Shown: piece after piece, positions 1 through 8,257 of the stretch
Position numbering within the stretch: the first letter of the stretch is position 1
Layout: each line of letters opens with the position of its first letter
Notes under the pieces: model-generated
What the model was told of the DNA's origin: nothing
Database searches by the model: none
What the model saw: only the letters and a program-made list of their open reading frames with translations
Made by a program: the position numbers and the translations under genes
NCBI GenBank assembly: GCA_035299025.1
Contig: DATGXK010000014.1
Location: forward strand, 186,001-250,000
DNA: 64,000 nucleotides
Direction: 5' to 3'
From: Leadbetterella sp035299025
GTDB taxonomy: Bacteria; Bacteroidota; Bacteroidia; Cytophagales; Spirosomataceae

Positions 1-1057
1 TTTCGTTCAATAATTTTCTCCATTCCAAAAGGTTTTTGACATCTATTTCGTGAATTTGACCACGTCTATCAGGCGGAATATTGAGCAATAAATTGGATCC
101 TCTACCCACTGATGTCATATAAATGTCAAACAACTGTTCAGGTGTTTTTACTTTAGCGTCCTCTTCGGCATGATAAAACCAGCCCGGCCTGATGCTCACA
201 TCAACTTCCGCAGGCACCCAGTCTTTGCCATTTTCGTGACCTGTATTCAATAGTTCTTCTATTCCACCTTTTCCAGCATAAAGTGTGTCTCTACTGATGG
301 TGTTCCAATTGGTTCGGCCAGCTATTCCTCGTTCATTTCCTACCCAACGAATTTCCGGACCCGCATCTGAAAAAAACAAGATTTTTGGCTCTAAACCTCG
401 AACCAGTTCTATGGTTTTTGGCCAATCGTAATAAGTTTTTCCATTTATTTTTCTCATTTCTCGGCTGCCACCGTAGTAGCCATCTCCACCATTGGCTCCG
501 TCAAACCACATCTCGAAAATAGGCCCATAAGCCGCAAAAAGCTCTTTCAGTTGATTTCTATAATACTCTACATAAGAAGGACTTCCGTAGTCGGCTCGGT
601 TTCTATCCCATGGCGAAAGGTATACGCCAAACTTCAAACCATATTTTTTACAAGCTTCTGAAACCTCTTTCACGATGTCGCCTTTACCGTTTTTGTATGG
701 ACTCGCGGCAATGGAGTGATTGGTATATTTACTAGGCCAAAGCACAAAGCCGTCGTGGTGTTTACAGGTAAGAATCACAGCTTTCAGGCCGGCATCCTTA
801 ATGGTTTTTACCCATTGGTCTGTATTCATGTCAGTTGGGTTGACAATCGATGGGCTTTCATCTCCATAACCCCATTCTTTACCCGTAAAAGTATTTGTAG
901 TGAAATGGATAAAAGCATAGGTTTCGAGCTCATGCCAAGCCAATTGGTCTTTCGTTGGAACTACAGCTAAAGGTTTTGGAGAGGTGATTTTGGAAGTCTT
1001 ACAAGCTGTAAAACCAAAGGCTATTGCAAAAAAAGCAAAGAGTTTGATTAGTCTCAT
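1..1057 (-). CDS. alpha-L-fucosidase, GH29 lipoprotein (C-terminus cut by window edge)
   Basis: About 352 N-terminal residues are visible; the gene runs off the left edge of the window. It starts at the ATG on the complement of 1055-1057. The N-terminus is a lipoprotein signal (MRLIKLFAFFAIAFGFTAC), so the enzyme should be anchored in the periplasm or outer membrane. The body matches the GH29 fold: WHELETYAFIHFTTNTFTGKEWGYGD, then KHHDGFVLWPSKYT, then MWFDGANGG near residue 185, whose Asp is at the usual position of the catalytic nucleophile. GH29 enzymes release alpha-linked L-fucose from glycans. With the GH20 and GH25 genes downstream it suggests scavenging of host or algal glycans. Family assignment is firm; the exact linkage is unknown. 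Confidence 0.9.
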   Translation of the reverse strand, partial: MRLIKLFAFFAIAFGFTACKTSKITSPKPLAVVPTKDQLAWHELETYAFIHFTTNTFTGKEWGYGDESPSIVNPTDMNTDQWVKTIKDAGLKAVILTCKHHDGFVLWPSKYTNHSIAASPYKNGKGDIVKEVSEACKKYGLKFGVYLSPWDRNRADYGSPSYVEYYRNQLKELFAAYGPIFEMWFDGANGGDGYYGGSREMRKINGKTYYDWPKTIELVRGLEPKILFFSDAGPEIRWVGNERGIAGRTNWNTISRDTLYAGKGGIEELLNTGHENGKDWVPAEVDVSIRPGWFYHAEEDAKVKTPEQLFDIYMTSVGRGSNLLLNIPPDRRGQIHEIDVKNLLEWRKLLNE

Positions 1058-1154
1058 TTGATATTTAATAAAATATTTTATAAATTATAAAAATAGGGGT
1101 AATTGGGCATATAAAGAAAAAATACGTTTATTTTGATTCGTAAATCACTAAAAA

Positions 1155-2897
1155 ATGGCAAAATTCTTTTCTTTAGAAAACTTAAAGTCTGTTCTGGGTT
1201 CATTTATTACGGCTATCGGGAGATTTCCAGTTACCCTTCTTACCAGTTTGGCAGGAACTATACTTTTTGTAATGATGGCAACAGACGATGCTCATAGCAA
1301 GGAAATAGAAAAGTTGGCCACCACGCTTTTATTGTTTTTGCCATTGTTTTTTAGTGCAGAGGTTTTTGAAGAACGTAGAATCACCCCAAAGTTTTTGATT
1401 CTTGGTTTGTCCATTTTGGCGTTTGTTCTATTTTATTTCTTTGGATCTCCCGCACCAGCCGATATTTTTTACAACAAATCGTTCATGATTAAGTATGGTG
1501 TGTTGGTCATAGTTTTTCATTTATTGGTTTCTGTGGCCCCGTATATTTTCAAGAATAATCCTTCGGGTTTTTGGCAATACAACAAAACGCTATTTATCAA
1601 TATTTTAACGGCTTTTTTGTATAGCGGCACACTCAGTGCAGGTTTGGTTTTAGCCTTCTCTGGAATTCAGAATCTTTTCGAATTGAATTTGAGCAATGAC
1701 TGGTATGTTTATATTTGGTTTGGGGTTAACGGTTTTTTCAATACACTCATTTTCACTTCTAAGCTGCCAAGTTTAGACAAGATAGATGCTGAAACCGAAT
1801 TTCCGATTGGTTTAAAGTATTTTACACAATATGTTCTGCTACCATTGGTGGCCATATATTTGGGTATTTTGGTTGCCTATGAGGCCAAAATTGCCTTGCA
1901 ATGGTCTTTGCCCAAAGGCTGGGTGAGTATAATGGTGCTGGCCAGTGCCATTTTTGGTATTTTGGCGTTTTTGCTCATTTATCCGCTCAAAGAAGCCAAT
2001 AAGTGGATTCAGACTTACACTAAACTATACTATTGGATTTTATTGCCATTGGTGGCTTTAATGATGGTGGCCATTTATGTCAGAATTTCGCAGTATGGAC
2101 TTACAGAGCCTCGTTTTTTTGTTGCACTATTATCAGTTTGGTTGCTTGGAGTGAGTTTATATTTCTCAATTTCGAAGGTAGATAACATCAAGATTATACC
2201 GCTTTCACTATTGTTGGTTGGTTTGTTTGGTATTTATGCCCCTTTTAATGCTTTCCAAAGTTCGAGAATAAACCAAGAAGGTCGATTGGAGGAGGTGTTG
2301 AATAAATATAAACTTTTAAAGGACGATAAAATTGCTGTGCCGGTTAATGTGAAATTAGATAGTACGGACGAAGATAGGGCTTATGCAGCTTTAGAATATT
2401 TATCAGAAAATCAGCCTGAAAGACTGGAGAAGTATCTAACTAAAAAACAATTTGATGAGTTGATTGCTGAAAAAAATGAATATAATCGCGGTCAATTGGT
2501 CATGAAATTGACGGGATTTCCTCAGAAAAAGACTTTTGATTTATATAAATACTTTAGTGTTAAAAATAGTGAGTTTTTGGTTTTGGATAAAGCAGATTTT
2601 CTTATTAGCCCGAATGAGTTTCGGGAAGAAGTAGATGTGGTCAAAATTGGAAATGATACATTCACTTGGGATTTGAAACAAAATCAACTTAACGTAAATA
2701 TTAATTCAAAAGAAAAAATTGGCTTTGATTTAAATGAATTGACCAAATTCAACGCTGTTGACTTGCCAGAGTCTGATTTTACATTTTCTAAAGAAAGTGA
2801 GAATTTCAAAATGAAGCTTTTCGTAGAAAGTGGTAATTCAACAAATGGAGTTCTGGAAAATTTGAAGTGGAAGCTTTTATTGACTAAAAAAAAGTGA
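1155..2897 (+). CDS. DUF4153 multi-pass membrane protein
   Basis: 580 residues. The N-terminal ~375 residues hold about ten to twelve hydrophobic segments, beginning with a cytosolic start and the SFITAIGRFPVTLLTSLAG region typical of DUF4153. The remaining ~190 residues are hydrophilic and predicted soluble. The function of DUF4153 is not known; members are inner-membrane proteins. The gene is divergent from the fucosidase and 42 bp upstream of the DUF3052 gene, with no obvious functional link. A TATTTTG sequence near 1131 could be its -7 element. Confidence 0.75.
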   Translation: MAKFFSLENLKSVLGSFITAIGRFPVTLLTSLAGTILFVMMATDDAHSKEIEKLATTLLLFLPLFFSAEVFEERRITPKFLILGLSILAFVLFYFFGSPAPADIFYNKSFMIKYGVLVIVFHLLVSVAPYIFKNNPSGFWQYNKTLFINILTAFLYSGTLSAGLVLAFSGIQNLFELNLSNDWYVYIWFGVNGFFNTLIFTSKLPSLDKIDAETEFPIGLKYFTQYVLLPLVAIYLGILVAYEAKIALQWSLPKGWVSIMVLASAIFGILAFLLIYPLKEANKWIQTYTKLYYWILLPLVALMMVAIYVRISQYGLTEPRFFVALLSVWLLGVSLYFSISKVDNIKIIPLSLLLVGLFGIYAPFNAFQSSRINQEGRLEEVLNKYKLLKDDKIAVPVNVKLDSTDEDRAYAALEYLSENQPERLEKYLTKKQFDELIAEKNEYNRGQLVMKLTGFPQKKTFDLYKYFSVKNSEFLVLDKADFLISPNEFREEVDVVKIGNDTFTWDLKQNQLNVNINSKEKIGFDLNELTKFNAVDLPESDFTFSKESENFKMKLFVESGNSTNGVLENLKWKLLLTKKK

Positions 2898-2939
2898 TTT
2901 TAAATCGAATGTGATTGTATTCCTAAATAGTAGATTTCC

Positions 2940-3329
2940 ATGCCCAACCCACTTTACAAAAAACTCGGTCTGAAAGATGGTCAAAAAGTGATTTTGAGGA
3001 ATATTCCTGAAAACTATTTTGATTTATTGATAGAAGTGCCTGACGTAGAGGAAGCAGAAGGAAACGAACAGGCTGATTTTGTTCATATTTTTGAAAGTAA
3101 TTTACTGGCACTGGAGAAATCTTTTGCTGAAGCTTTTGAAAGGCTTGCCCCAAAAGGAATGATATGGGTTTCATGGCCTAAAAAAACTTCTAGCGTACCT
3201 ACTGATTTGGATTATCACGTAGCTAAAGCTGTGGCCGTGAAACATGGCATGGTTGACGTCAAAATAAGTGCTATTGACGATACATGGACGGCATGCAAAT
3301 ATATAATACCACTCAAAAATCGCAAGTAA
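2940..3329 (+). CDS. DUF3052-family small protein
   Basis: 129 residues, no signal peptide or membrane segment. It begins MPNPLYKKLGLKDGQKVILR and contains the WVSWPKK segment near residue 78, both typical of the DUF3052 family (about 130-140 residues, cytoplasmic, no known biochemical function). The stop codon abuts the stop of the convergent GH25 gene, so the two transcripts must overlap in their 3' ends. Confidence 0.7.
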   Translation: MPNPLYKKLGLKDGQKVILRNIPENYFDLLIEVPDVEEAEGNEQADFVHIFESNLLALEKSFAEAFERLAPKGMIWVSWPKKTSSVPTDLDYHVAKAVAVKHGMVDVKISAIDDTWTACKYIIPLKNRK

Positions 3330-4082
3330 TTATTTTCTGGAAACAGATTCAACTTCGATATCTAGTGCGAAATCCTCGTTTCCAAGTTTCATGCTTTCAA
3401 ATTCTTCCTCAGGGCCCACAAATGCATTGATATCTACATGTCCTGATATACCCGAAACTCTTCCTTTTTCTGTGTACTGCCAGAATTTGAGATTTGGGCT
3501 TTTAACTAAGGAATGAATATTGCCTGATTTGTAGTCAGCTAGCCAAAGCGAATAGTTCTTGAAATGACCTTTGATATATTTGTTGTAGATGGAAGTATTG
3601 GTGTAAATAATCGGACGAATACCGTAGTGTTTCTCCACAATTTGCAGCCATTTCATAAGGCCTTTTCTTACGGTTATAACGTTGGCATTAGGGCTGTCTT
3701 TTTCAAAATCTAACACAGGAGCTAAGTCTCCATCACGTAGTTTTACATTGTTTATAAAGTTTTTGGCTTGGTCAGCAGCTCCTCTTGTAGGATGGTAGAA
3801 ATGGTATGCCCCACGAACGATGCCTGCGTCTGAGCATTCTCTCCAATAAGAATGGAATCGGGTGTCTTCGTGCGTGGCCCCTTCGGTGGCTTTTAAGAAA
3901 CAAAAACTTACTTTGAACTCGTCGTGGTCCGCTATTTTTTCCCAGTCTACGTATCTTTGATGATGCGATAGGTCAATACCATGTATACTGTATCGTTTGG
4001 TGATGTGTTTGTGGCTCGGAGCAAAATTGAGTGAAAGAATATTCAAAAATAATGTGAATACAACCGTAAAGTTTAAGAACAT
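3330..4082 (-). CDS. GH25 lysozyme-like glycoside hydrolase
   Basis: 250 residues. A hydrophobic N-terminus (residues ~3-20) should export or anchor it. The GH25 signature is complete: GIDLSHHQ near residue 35 (catalytic Asp), FCFLKATEG near 60, RGAYHFYHP near 93 and APVLDFEKD near 123 with the Asp/Glu pair. GH25 enzymes cut the beta-1,4 bond between MurNAc and GlcNAc in peptidoglycan. The gene could serve wall turnover or attack on other bacteria. It lies convergent with DUF3052 with no intergenic gap. Confidence 0.9.
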   Translation of the reverse strand: MFLNFTVVFTLFLNILSLNFAPSHKHITKRYSIHGIDLSHHQRYVDWEKIADHDEFKVSFCFLKATEGATHEDTRFHSYWRECSDAGIVRGAYHFYHPTRGAADQAKNFINNVKLRDGDLAPVLDFEKDSPNANVITVRKGLMKWLQIVEKHYGIRPIIYTNTSIYNKYIKGHFKNYSLWLADYKSGNIHSLVKSPNLKFWQYTEKGRVSGISGHVDINAFVGPEEEFESMKLGNEDFALDIEVESVSRK

Positions 4083-4287
4083 GTGTCTGAAAAAGTTTGA
4101 TTATTAACCAAGACTTTAGAGCAATTATTGTGCCGTTTACTCAGTTTTATTGGTGCATATTTCCCTAACTTTCTGTTTTTATTTTTTTTCTTTAAAAATT
4201 ACAATTCCACTATAAAACAAAAATGAGCCAATGGGTATTGACTCATTTTAAATTTTTTCAGTAACAATTAAGATTTTCAGAAAATCT

Positions 4288-6186
4288 CTATTTTGCTCTT
4301 TTGGCTAACTCTGCGTAGGGTATAATAAGTTCTCTGCCAAGTGCTTGTCCGTTTCTGTAAGTTTGAGTTCTTAGGCTCAAGAAACCTTTTGGTACTTCGA
4401 AAGCCCCTTTGTATTTATTCGCAAAATTTACAGGATAGGTATTGTCTATGCTGTAATAGATTTCGGTGTTAGGTACGTTGTTGCTTAGTTCCACCATTAT
4501 TTTTTCACCGTCTTTTTTCACCTTAACAATGGGCTCATATACGGCTCTTGAAATATTGGTTTTGGCAGCATCAAATCTGTAGAAATGTGCCTCGGCTCTA
4601 TTCACAAAACTGTTCCAGTTTTTTGATTCCTTCGGACTCCAGAGGGTTTCTATGATCGAAAATGCCCTTGGATAAGTCATGTAGTAAGCAAACTGAAGGT
4701 TTGGAATCATCTCTGTCCAGAGGTTGGCTTGTCCTCCAAGAATGTATTTTGGATCTACGCCTTCTGGCACTGGCTCAAATTCGAAGGTTTTTTCTAACGA
4801 AAGCTCGGCGTAGATGGGGTTTTCTACACTTTTGTCGCCTTGCATGTAGTCTATGTATGCAAAAGTTGTAGGTGTCATGACCACAGGAACCCCCATTTTT
4901 GCAGCTTCTATACCACCTTTCATGCCTCTCCAGCTCATCACAGCCGCACCCGGAGCAAGACCACCTTCAAGTATTTCGTCCCAGCCGATAAGTTTTTTTC
5001 CTTTGCTGCTTACTATTTTCTCAACACGCTTCACAAAATAGCTTTGTAGTTCATGCGTGTCTTTTATGTTATTTTTTTTCATGAAAGCCTGTACATTGGC
5101 ATCTCTTTCCCAATAGCCATGATAACTTTCGTCGCCACCCATGTGTATGTACTGGCCTGGGAAAAGTGCGGCCACTTCGGTCATTACTTTGTTTACGAAG
5201 TCATACACTTTTTCGTCGGCTGGGTTGAGCGTGTTCTCAATGAGCATCTCGAAAGTGCCGTTTGCGTACCATTCAGCAAACTTAGCACCAGGGTTAACAA
5301 AGGTTGGTTTTTTTAGTGTTGACAGTTCAGGATAGGCTGCCAAAGCCGCCATGCTATGCCCTGGAATATCAATTTCGGGTACAATGGTTATATTTCTTTC
5401 TGCAGCATATTTTACGACATCCTTTATTTGTTCCTGGGTATAAAATCCACCGTAGGTAGCTTTTTCGCCTTCTTTTGGTTGCGGTCGGTCTTCGCCGAAT
5501 TTTCCGTAACGTTCTACTCTCCAAGCCCCAATTTCTGTAAGTTTTGGTAATGATTTTATTTCTATTCTCCAGCCTTCATCGTCTGTTAGGTGCCAGTGAA
5601 ACACGTTGAATTTATACTGAGCCATTTTGTCGATATAATCCTTAACGGCATCTACGCCAAAGAAATGGCGGCTATCGTCAAACATCAAACCTCTCCAGCC
5701 AAATCGTGGATAATCCTTTATTTTGCAACCCATCAACATACCTAAACCCATTGGATGGTCTTTTGATTCAAAATCACGAGGTAGCATTTGTCTCAATGTT
5801 TGTAAGCCATTGAATATTCCAGCGTTGGCATTTGCTAAAATTTCTACGGTATTGTCTTTTACTTCAAGCGTGTAACCTTCAGTTCCCAGTACGGCATCTT
5901 TGGTTTTAAGCAAATCCAAGACGATTACCTTATTGGCACGGTCAGGATTTGGTACCGTTTTGATGTTGATGTTTAGCCCTGCATTTTTGAGAAAAGCTTG
6001 AAAGTTTTCCGTCATTTTCTTGAGTTCAGGGTTGCTGGCCTTTAGATCAATACTGGTTTGATTATCAAGCATAAACATTCCCTCTTTGCTTTCGAAGCTC
6101 ACCGGAGCAGGTATAATGGTGTGTTGAGCTTTGGCATAAATAGCTCCAAAACACATAAAGATTATCAGCAGATGTTTTTTCATCAA
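4288..6186 (-). CDS. beta-N-acetylhexosaminidase, GH20
   Basis: 632 residues, the usual length for secreted Bacteroidota GH20. Signal peptide at residues 1-20 ending AKA. The chitobiase b-like N-domain spans ~25-145 and the GH20 barrel ~150-500. Catalytic motif HMGGDESYHGYW near residue 350 carries the Asp-Glu pair of substrate-assisted catalysis. A C-terminal CHB_HEX-like segment (ELSNNVPNTEIYYSIDNTYP) ends the protein. It removes terminal GlcNAc/GalNAc from chitooligosaccharides or glycoproteins in the periplasm. It starts MMKK, so either Met may be used; no ribosome site discriminates. Confidence 0.92.
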   Translation of the reverse strand: MMKKHLLIIFMCFGAIYAKAQHTIIPAPVSFESKEGMFMLDNQTSIDLKASNPELKKMTENFQAFLKNAGLNINIKTVPNPDRANKVIVLDLLKTKDAVLGTEGYTLEVKDNTVEILANANAGIFNGLQTLRQMLPRDFESKDHPMGLGMLMGCKIKDYPRFGWRGLMFDDSRHFFGVDAVKDYIDKMAQYKFNVFHWHLTDDEGWRIEIKSLPKLTEIGAWRVERYGKFGEDRPQPKEGEKATYGGFYTQEQIKDVVKYAAERNITIVPEIDIPGHSMAALAAYPELSTLKKPTFVNPGAKFAEWYANGTFEMLIENTLNPADEKVYDFVNKVMTEVAALFPGQYIHMGGDESYHGYWERDANVQAFMKKNNIKDTHELQSYFVKRVEKIVSSKGKKLIGWDEILEGGLAPGAAVMSWRGMKGGIEAAKMGVPVVMTPTTFAYIDYMQGDKSVENPIYAELSLEKTFEFEPVPEGVDPKYILGGQANLWTEMIPNLQFAYYMTYPRAFSIIETLWSPKESKNWNSFVNRAEAHFYRFDAAKTNISRAVYEPIVKVKKDGEKIMVELSNNVPNTEIYYSIDNTYPVNFANKYKGAFEVPKGFLSLRTQTYRNGQALGRELIIPYAELAKRAK

Positions 6187-6468
6187 GGTTTGATTTTTGT
6201 TTTGGGGTGTAATTTATTAAAATTTTTTAAAAACTGAGAATTGTTTATGGTGTTTTCTTTCTTATCTGGCTTTTTTGTTCAGTTTTTCAATAAAAAATGA
6301 ATTGTTTGTAAAAGATTTTCTTTTGAATATATTCATGAATTTATAAAAATATCGGGTAATTTATAAAGTGTACTTATAAAAGTATCGGTTTTTTGAAAGT
6401 GTATATTTAGTTTGTTCTTCAAATTTATTCAATTCAGAAAGACTGTTTTGGGAATTAAAGTCAAGTAC

Positions 6469-6476
6469 TATCTTTG
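6469..6476 (+). promoter_or_regulatory. Bacteroidota-type -7 box for the gene at 6508
   Basis: TATCTTTG matches the TAnnTTTG -7 consensus, with a TTTTG (-33-like) ending about 18 bp upstream. The box lies downstream of an in-frame ATG at 6412, so that ATG cannot be the main start and the protein should begin at 6508. The 320-bp divergent region 6187-6507 is otherwise AT-rich and holds no gene that I can see. Confidence 0.6.
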
Positions 6477-6507
6477 CGACATTATCCAAATTTTAAAATT
6501 TATTTAC

Positions 6508-6990
6508 ATGAAAAAAACTTTCACATTATTAGCACTTTTGATTATTGGTTCAATTGGTGCATCCGCACAGGTAGTTAGAGTAGGTATTTTAGGAGCCGGT
6601 CTTGGTGGCGGTCAAAATTCGGGTCGTTTGGCGGTTCATATTTTTGAAGCAGCCTATGCTCCAAATCCAAGAATCGATTTTGGAGGTTATTTGGGAGCAG
6701 CCGTTGGTGGTAACAGCGAGTCGGCTTCAGCAGGGATTAGATATGGTGCTCAAAGCAAATTTTATCTGATGACAGAAAAGTTTAAACCATTTGTTGGCTT
6801 ACAGTTAGGCTTAAACACTAGAGCAAAGGTTGATGTAAATTCTGAAGAAATAGCAGAAGCTGGAACCAAATTTCAGGTAACACCGCAAGCTGGCTTTAGA
6901 GTTGGCCCATTAAATATTTGGGCGTCTTACCAAAACGGCTTCATGGTCAATGGAGGTCTTGTGTTTGGCTTTGGCAAATTTGATAGGTAA
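6508..6990 (+). CDS. small secreted outer-membrane beta-barrel-like protein
   Basis: 160 residues from the ATG at 6508. The signal peptide MKKTFTLLALLIIGSIGASAQ ends in a standard AxA-Q site. The rest alternates Gly/aromatic-rich strands (LGAGLGGGQNSG, YGAQSKFYLM, VGPLNIWASYQNGFMVNGG, FGFGKFDR), as in small eight-stranded outer-membrane barrels of this phylum. No specific family is recognised. A longer in-frame start at 6412 is rejected because a promoter lies between the two. Followed by a strong terminator. Confidence 0.65.
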   Translation: MKKTFTLLALLIIGSIGASAQVVRVGILGAGLGGGQNSGRLAVHIFEAAYAPNPRIDFGGYLGAAVGGNSESASAGIRYGAQSKFYLMTEKFKPFVGLQLGLNTRAKVDVNSEEIAEAGTKFQVTPQAGFRVGPLNIWASYQNGFMVNGGLVFGFGKFDR

Positions 6991-7010
6991 TATATACTTG
7001 AGATATTAGA

Positions 7011-7040
7011 AAAACACCAGCCTTTCGGTCTGGTGTTTTT
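7011..7040. terminator. bidirectional rho-independent terminator
   Basis: AACACCAG and CTGGTGTT form a stem around a short CCTTTCGGT loop region, followed by TTTTTGTTTTTTT on the plus strand and preceded by an A-rich run that serves the minus strand. It lies between convergent genes ending at 6990 and 7047. Confidence 0.85.
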
Positions 7041-7046
7041 GTTTTT

Positions 7047-7877
7047 TTACTTCAGCGAAATTTCTGCCAAAACTGGATGATGGTCAGATGCAAAAAGCCC
7101 GGCCCAAGTATTGCTAAGAGTGGCGTGCTTTAGCACTTTTAGCTTTGGGTTGTTTACAAATATATGATCAATTTCGCTTTTTTCTCGTTCTTTCGCTTCG
7201 AATCCTGTAAAAGTATCGTCTGTCCCGAAATGTGGGGTTTGGCTGATGGCTTTGGTATTTGTAAGTCCTGACAAAATAATCTTTATAGGCTCAGAATCTG
7301 GTGTAGCATTGAAGTCTCCAGTGAGAATGGCCGTTTCTGTTCCAGCTATTTCTTGTATCTTCCTCAAAACTAGTTTGGAGCTTTCTGCCCGGGCTACTTG
7401 ACCAATGTGATCATAGTGGGTATTAAAAACATAAAATTTCTTTTTGGTTTTGAGGTCTTTAAAATATCCCCAAGTCACGATTCTGGGCAGATTGGCATCC
7501 CAGCCTTTACTTGGTTTTTCGGGTGTTTCACTGAGCCAGAAGGTCTCTTCTTTCAAAAGTTTAAATCTCGTTTTGTTGTAAAAAATCGGTGAAAACTCTC
7601 CCTTCTCTTTGCCGTCGTCTCGGCCAAGTCCAAAGTGCCCATATTCGGGCAGTCTTTCTTGAAGGTCATTTATTTGCCCAATAAGAGCTTCTTGCATGCC
7701 GCAGAAGTCTGCTTCATAGAATTTCACCATATCGGCTGCTCGATCTTTTCTGTTATCCCATTTGTTTATGCCGTCTCGTTCGGTATTGTATCTGATGTTG
7801 AAGGTCATTACCCTTATAGACTGCCCAAATAGCTGACTTTGAAGTAAAAGGAAGAGAAGGAGAAGTTTTGTTTTCAT
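7047..7877 (-). CDS. secreted endonuclease/exonuclease/phosphatase-family protein
   Basis: 276 residues with a signal peptide (residues 1-18, ending FGQ). EEP fold motifs are in order: MTFNIRYNTERDGINKWDNRK near 24, CGMQEAL with the metal-binding Glu, TGDFNATPDSEP near 190, and SDHHPVLAEI at the C-terminus with the catalytic His. Proteins of this length and shape in Bacteroidota are annotated as phosphodiesterases or sphingomyelinase-like enzymes; substrate cannot be told. It is convergent with the previous gene. Confidence 0.85.
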   Translation of the reverse strand: MKTKLLLLFLLLQSQLFGQSIRVMTFNIRYNTERDGINKWDNRKDRAADMVKFYEADFCGMQEALIGQINDLQERLPEYGHFGLGRDDGKEKGEFSPIFYNKTRFKLLKEETFWLSETPEKPSKGWDANLPRIVTWGYFKDLKTKKKFYVFNTHYDHIGQVARAESSKLVLRKIQEIAGTETAILTGDFNATPDSEPIKIILSGLTNTKAISQTPHFGTDDTFTGFEAKEREKSEIDHIFVNNPKLKVLKHATLSNTWAGLFASDHHPVLAEISLK

Positions 7878-8048
7878 TTGTTTGTTACTTAATTCCGATA
7901 TTGGATGGGTTGAATAATTATTGAAATTGATGTTTTAGAGGTGCTGAAAATTCATTTTTCGTATAAGATTTTCTTCAAAAATTTGAATTTTCTCAAAAAT
8001 GATATAACAAAAACAAGAATATTTCGAAATAGTGAAGTTTTTAATACT

Positions 8049-8087
8049 CTACTATTTTGATAGACTAAATAGATTATCATACATTTG
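8049..8087 (+). promoter_or_regulatory. promoter with Rrf2-type candidate operator, TonB receptor
   Basis: CTACTATTTTGATAGACTAA (from 8049) is followed by the -7 box TACATTTG at 8080-8087. The TAGACTAA half starts exactly 19 bp before the -7 box, the same distance as in the TauE/SafE promoter at 32651-32670. The operator covers the -33 region. A start of transcription near 8094 would put the Cys-rich leader ORF about 10 nt into the RNA. See the regulon finding. Confidence 0.65.
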
Positions 8088-8103
8088 TGAAAAAAACAAT
8101 TAC

Positions 8104-8127
8104 ATGCAAAAACGATGTTGTCTTTAA
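8104..8127 (+). CDS. cysteine-rich leader peptide MQKRCCL
   Basis: Seven codons, ATG CAA AAA CGA TGT TGT CTT TAA, starting about 10 nt after the expected transcription start and ending 17 nt before a strong hairpin. It contains two tandem Cys codons preceded by Arg. The leader of the second TonB receptor encodes MKRCCKK at the equivalent place. The Arg-Cys codons include CGATG (8113-8117), complementary to CATCG at 8192-8196 just before the next ATG. This is the arrangement expected of a ribosome-stalling sensor of charged Cys-tRNA. Translation is inferred, not shown. Confidence 0.65.
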   Translation: MQKRCCL

Positions 8128-8203
8128 AATAATTTTAGAAAAAACCAGTCTGGCTGCAACCAGACTGGCGGACGCTTAACAAAAATAAAATCATCGCTAA
8201 ATG
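8128..8203 (+). promoter_or_regulatory. conserved structured leader RNA (attenuator-like), copy 1
   Basis: The hairpin CCAGTCTGG-CTGCAA-CCAGACTGG (8145-8168) is a perfect 9-bp stem with a 6-nt loop. It is followed by GCTTAAC (8174-8180), A-rich sequence, and TCATCGCTAAATGA (8191-8204). CATCG can pair with CGATG inside the leader ORF, which would place the ATG at 8201 just outside a closed structure. Copy 2 at 15508-15566 keeps the 9-6-9 layout, the GCNTAAC, and the CATCG-4 nt-ATG spacing, and has one compensated base pair (T-A to C-G). A second hairpin, CCTC-GCAA-GAGG (8209-8220), follows. Confidence 0.65.
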
Positions 8204-8257
8204 AGCCGCCTCGCAAGAGGTCAGTTTTCTTATTTTCAATTAAACGATTTCAAATTA

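Noticed and set aside
4662..5550. Several 60-90-codon plus-strand frames inside the GH20 gene
   Set aside because: Antisense shadows of a well-supported coding gene.
8145..8203. SAM riboswitch suggested by GCAACC and GCTTAAC next to sulfur genes
   Set aside because: The SAM-I 5' core, the kink-turn and the characteristic P1/P3 blocks are absent; the conserved part is explained better by a coding KRCC ORF plus hairpin.
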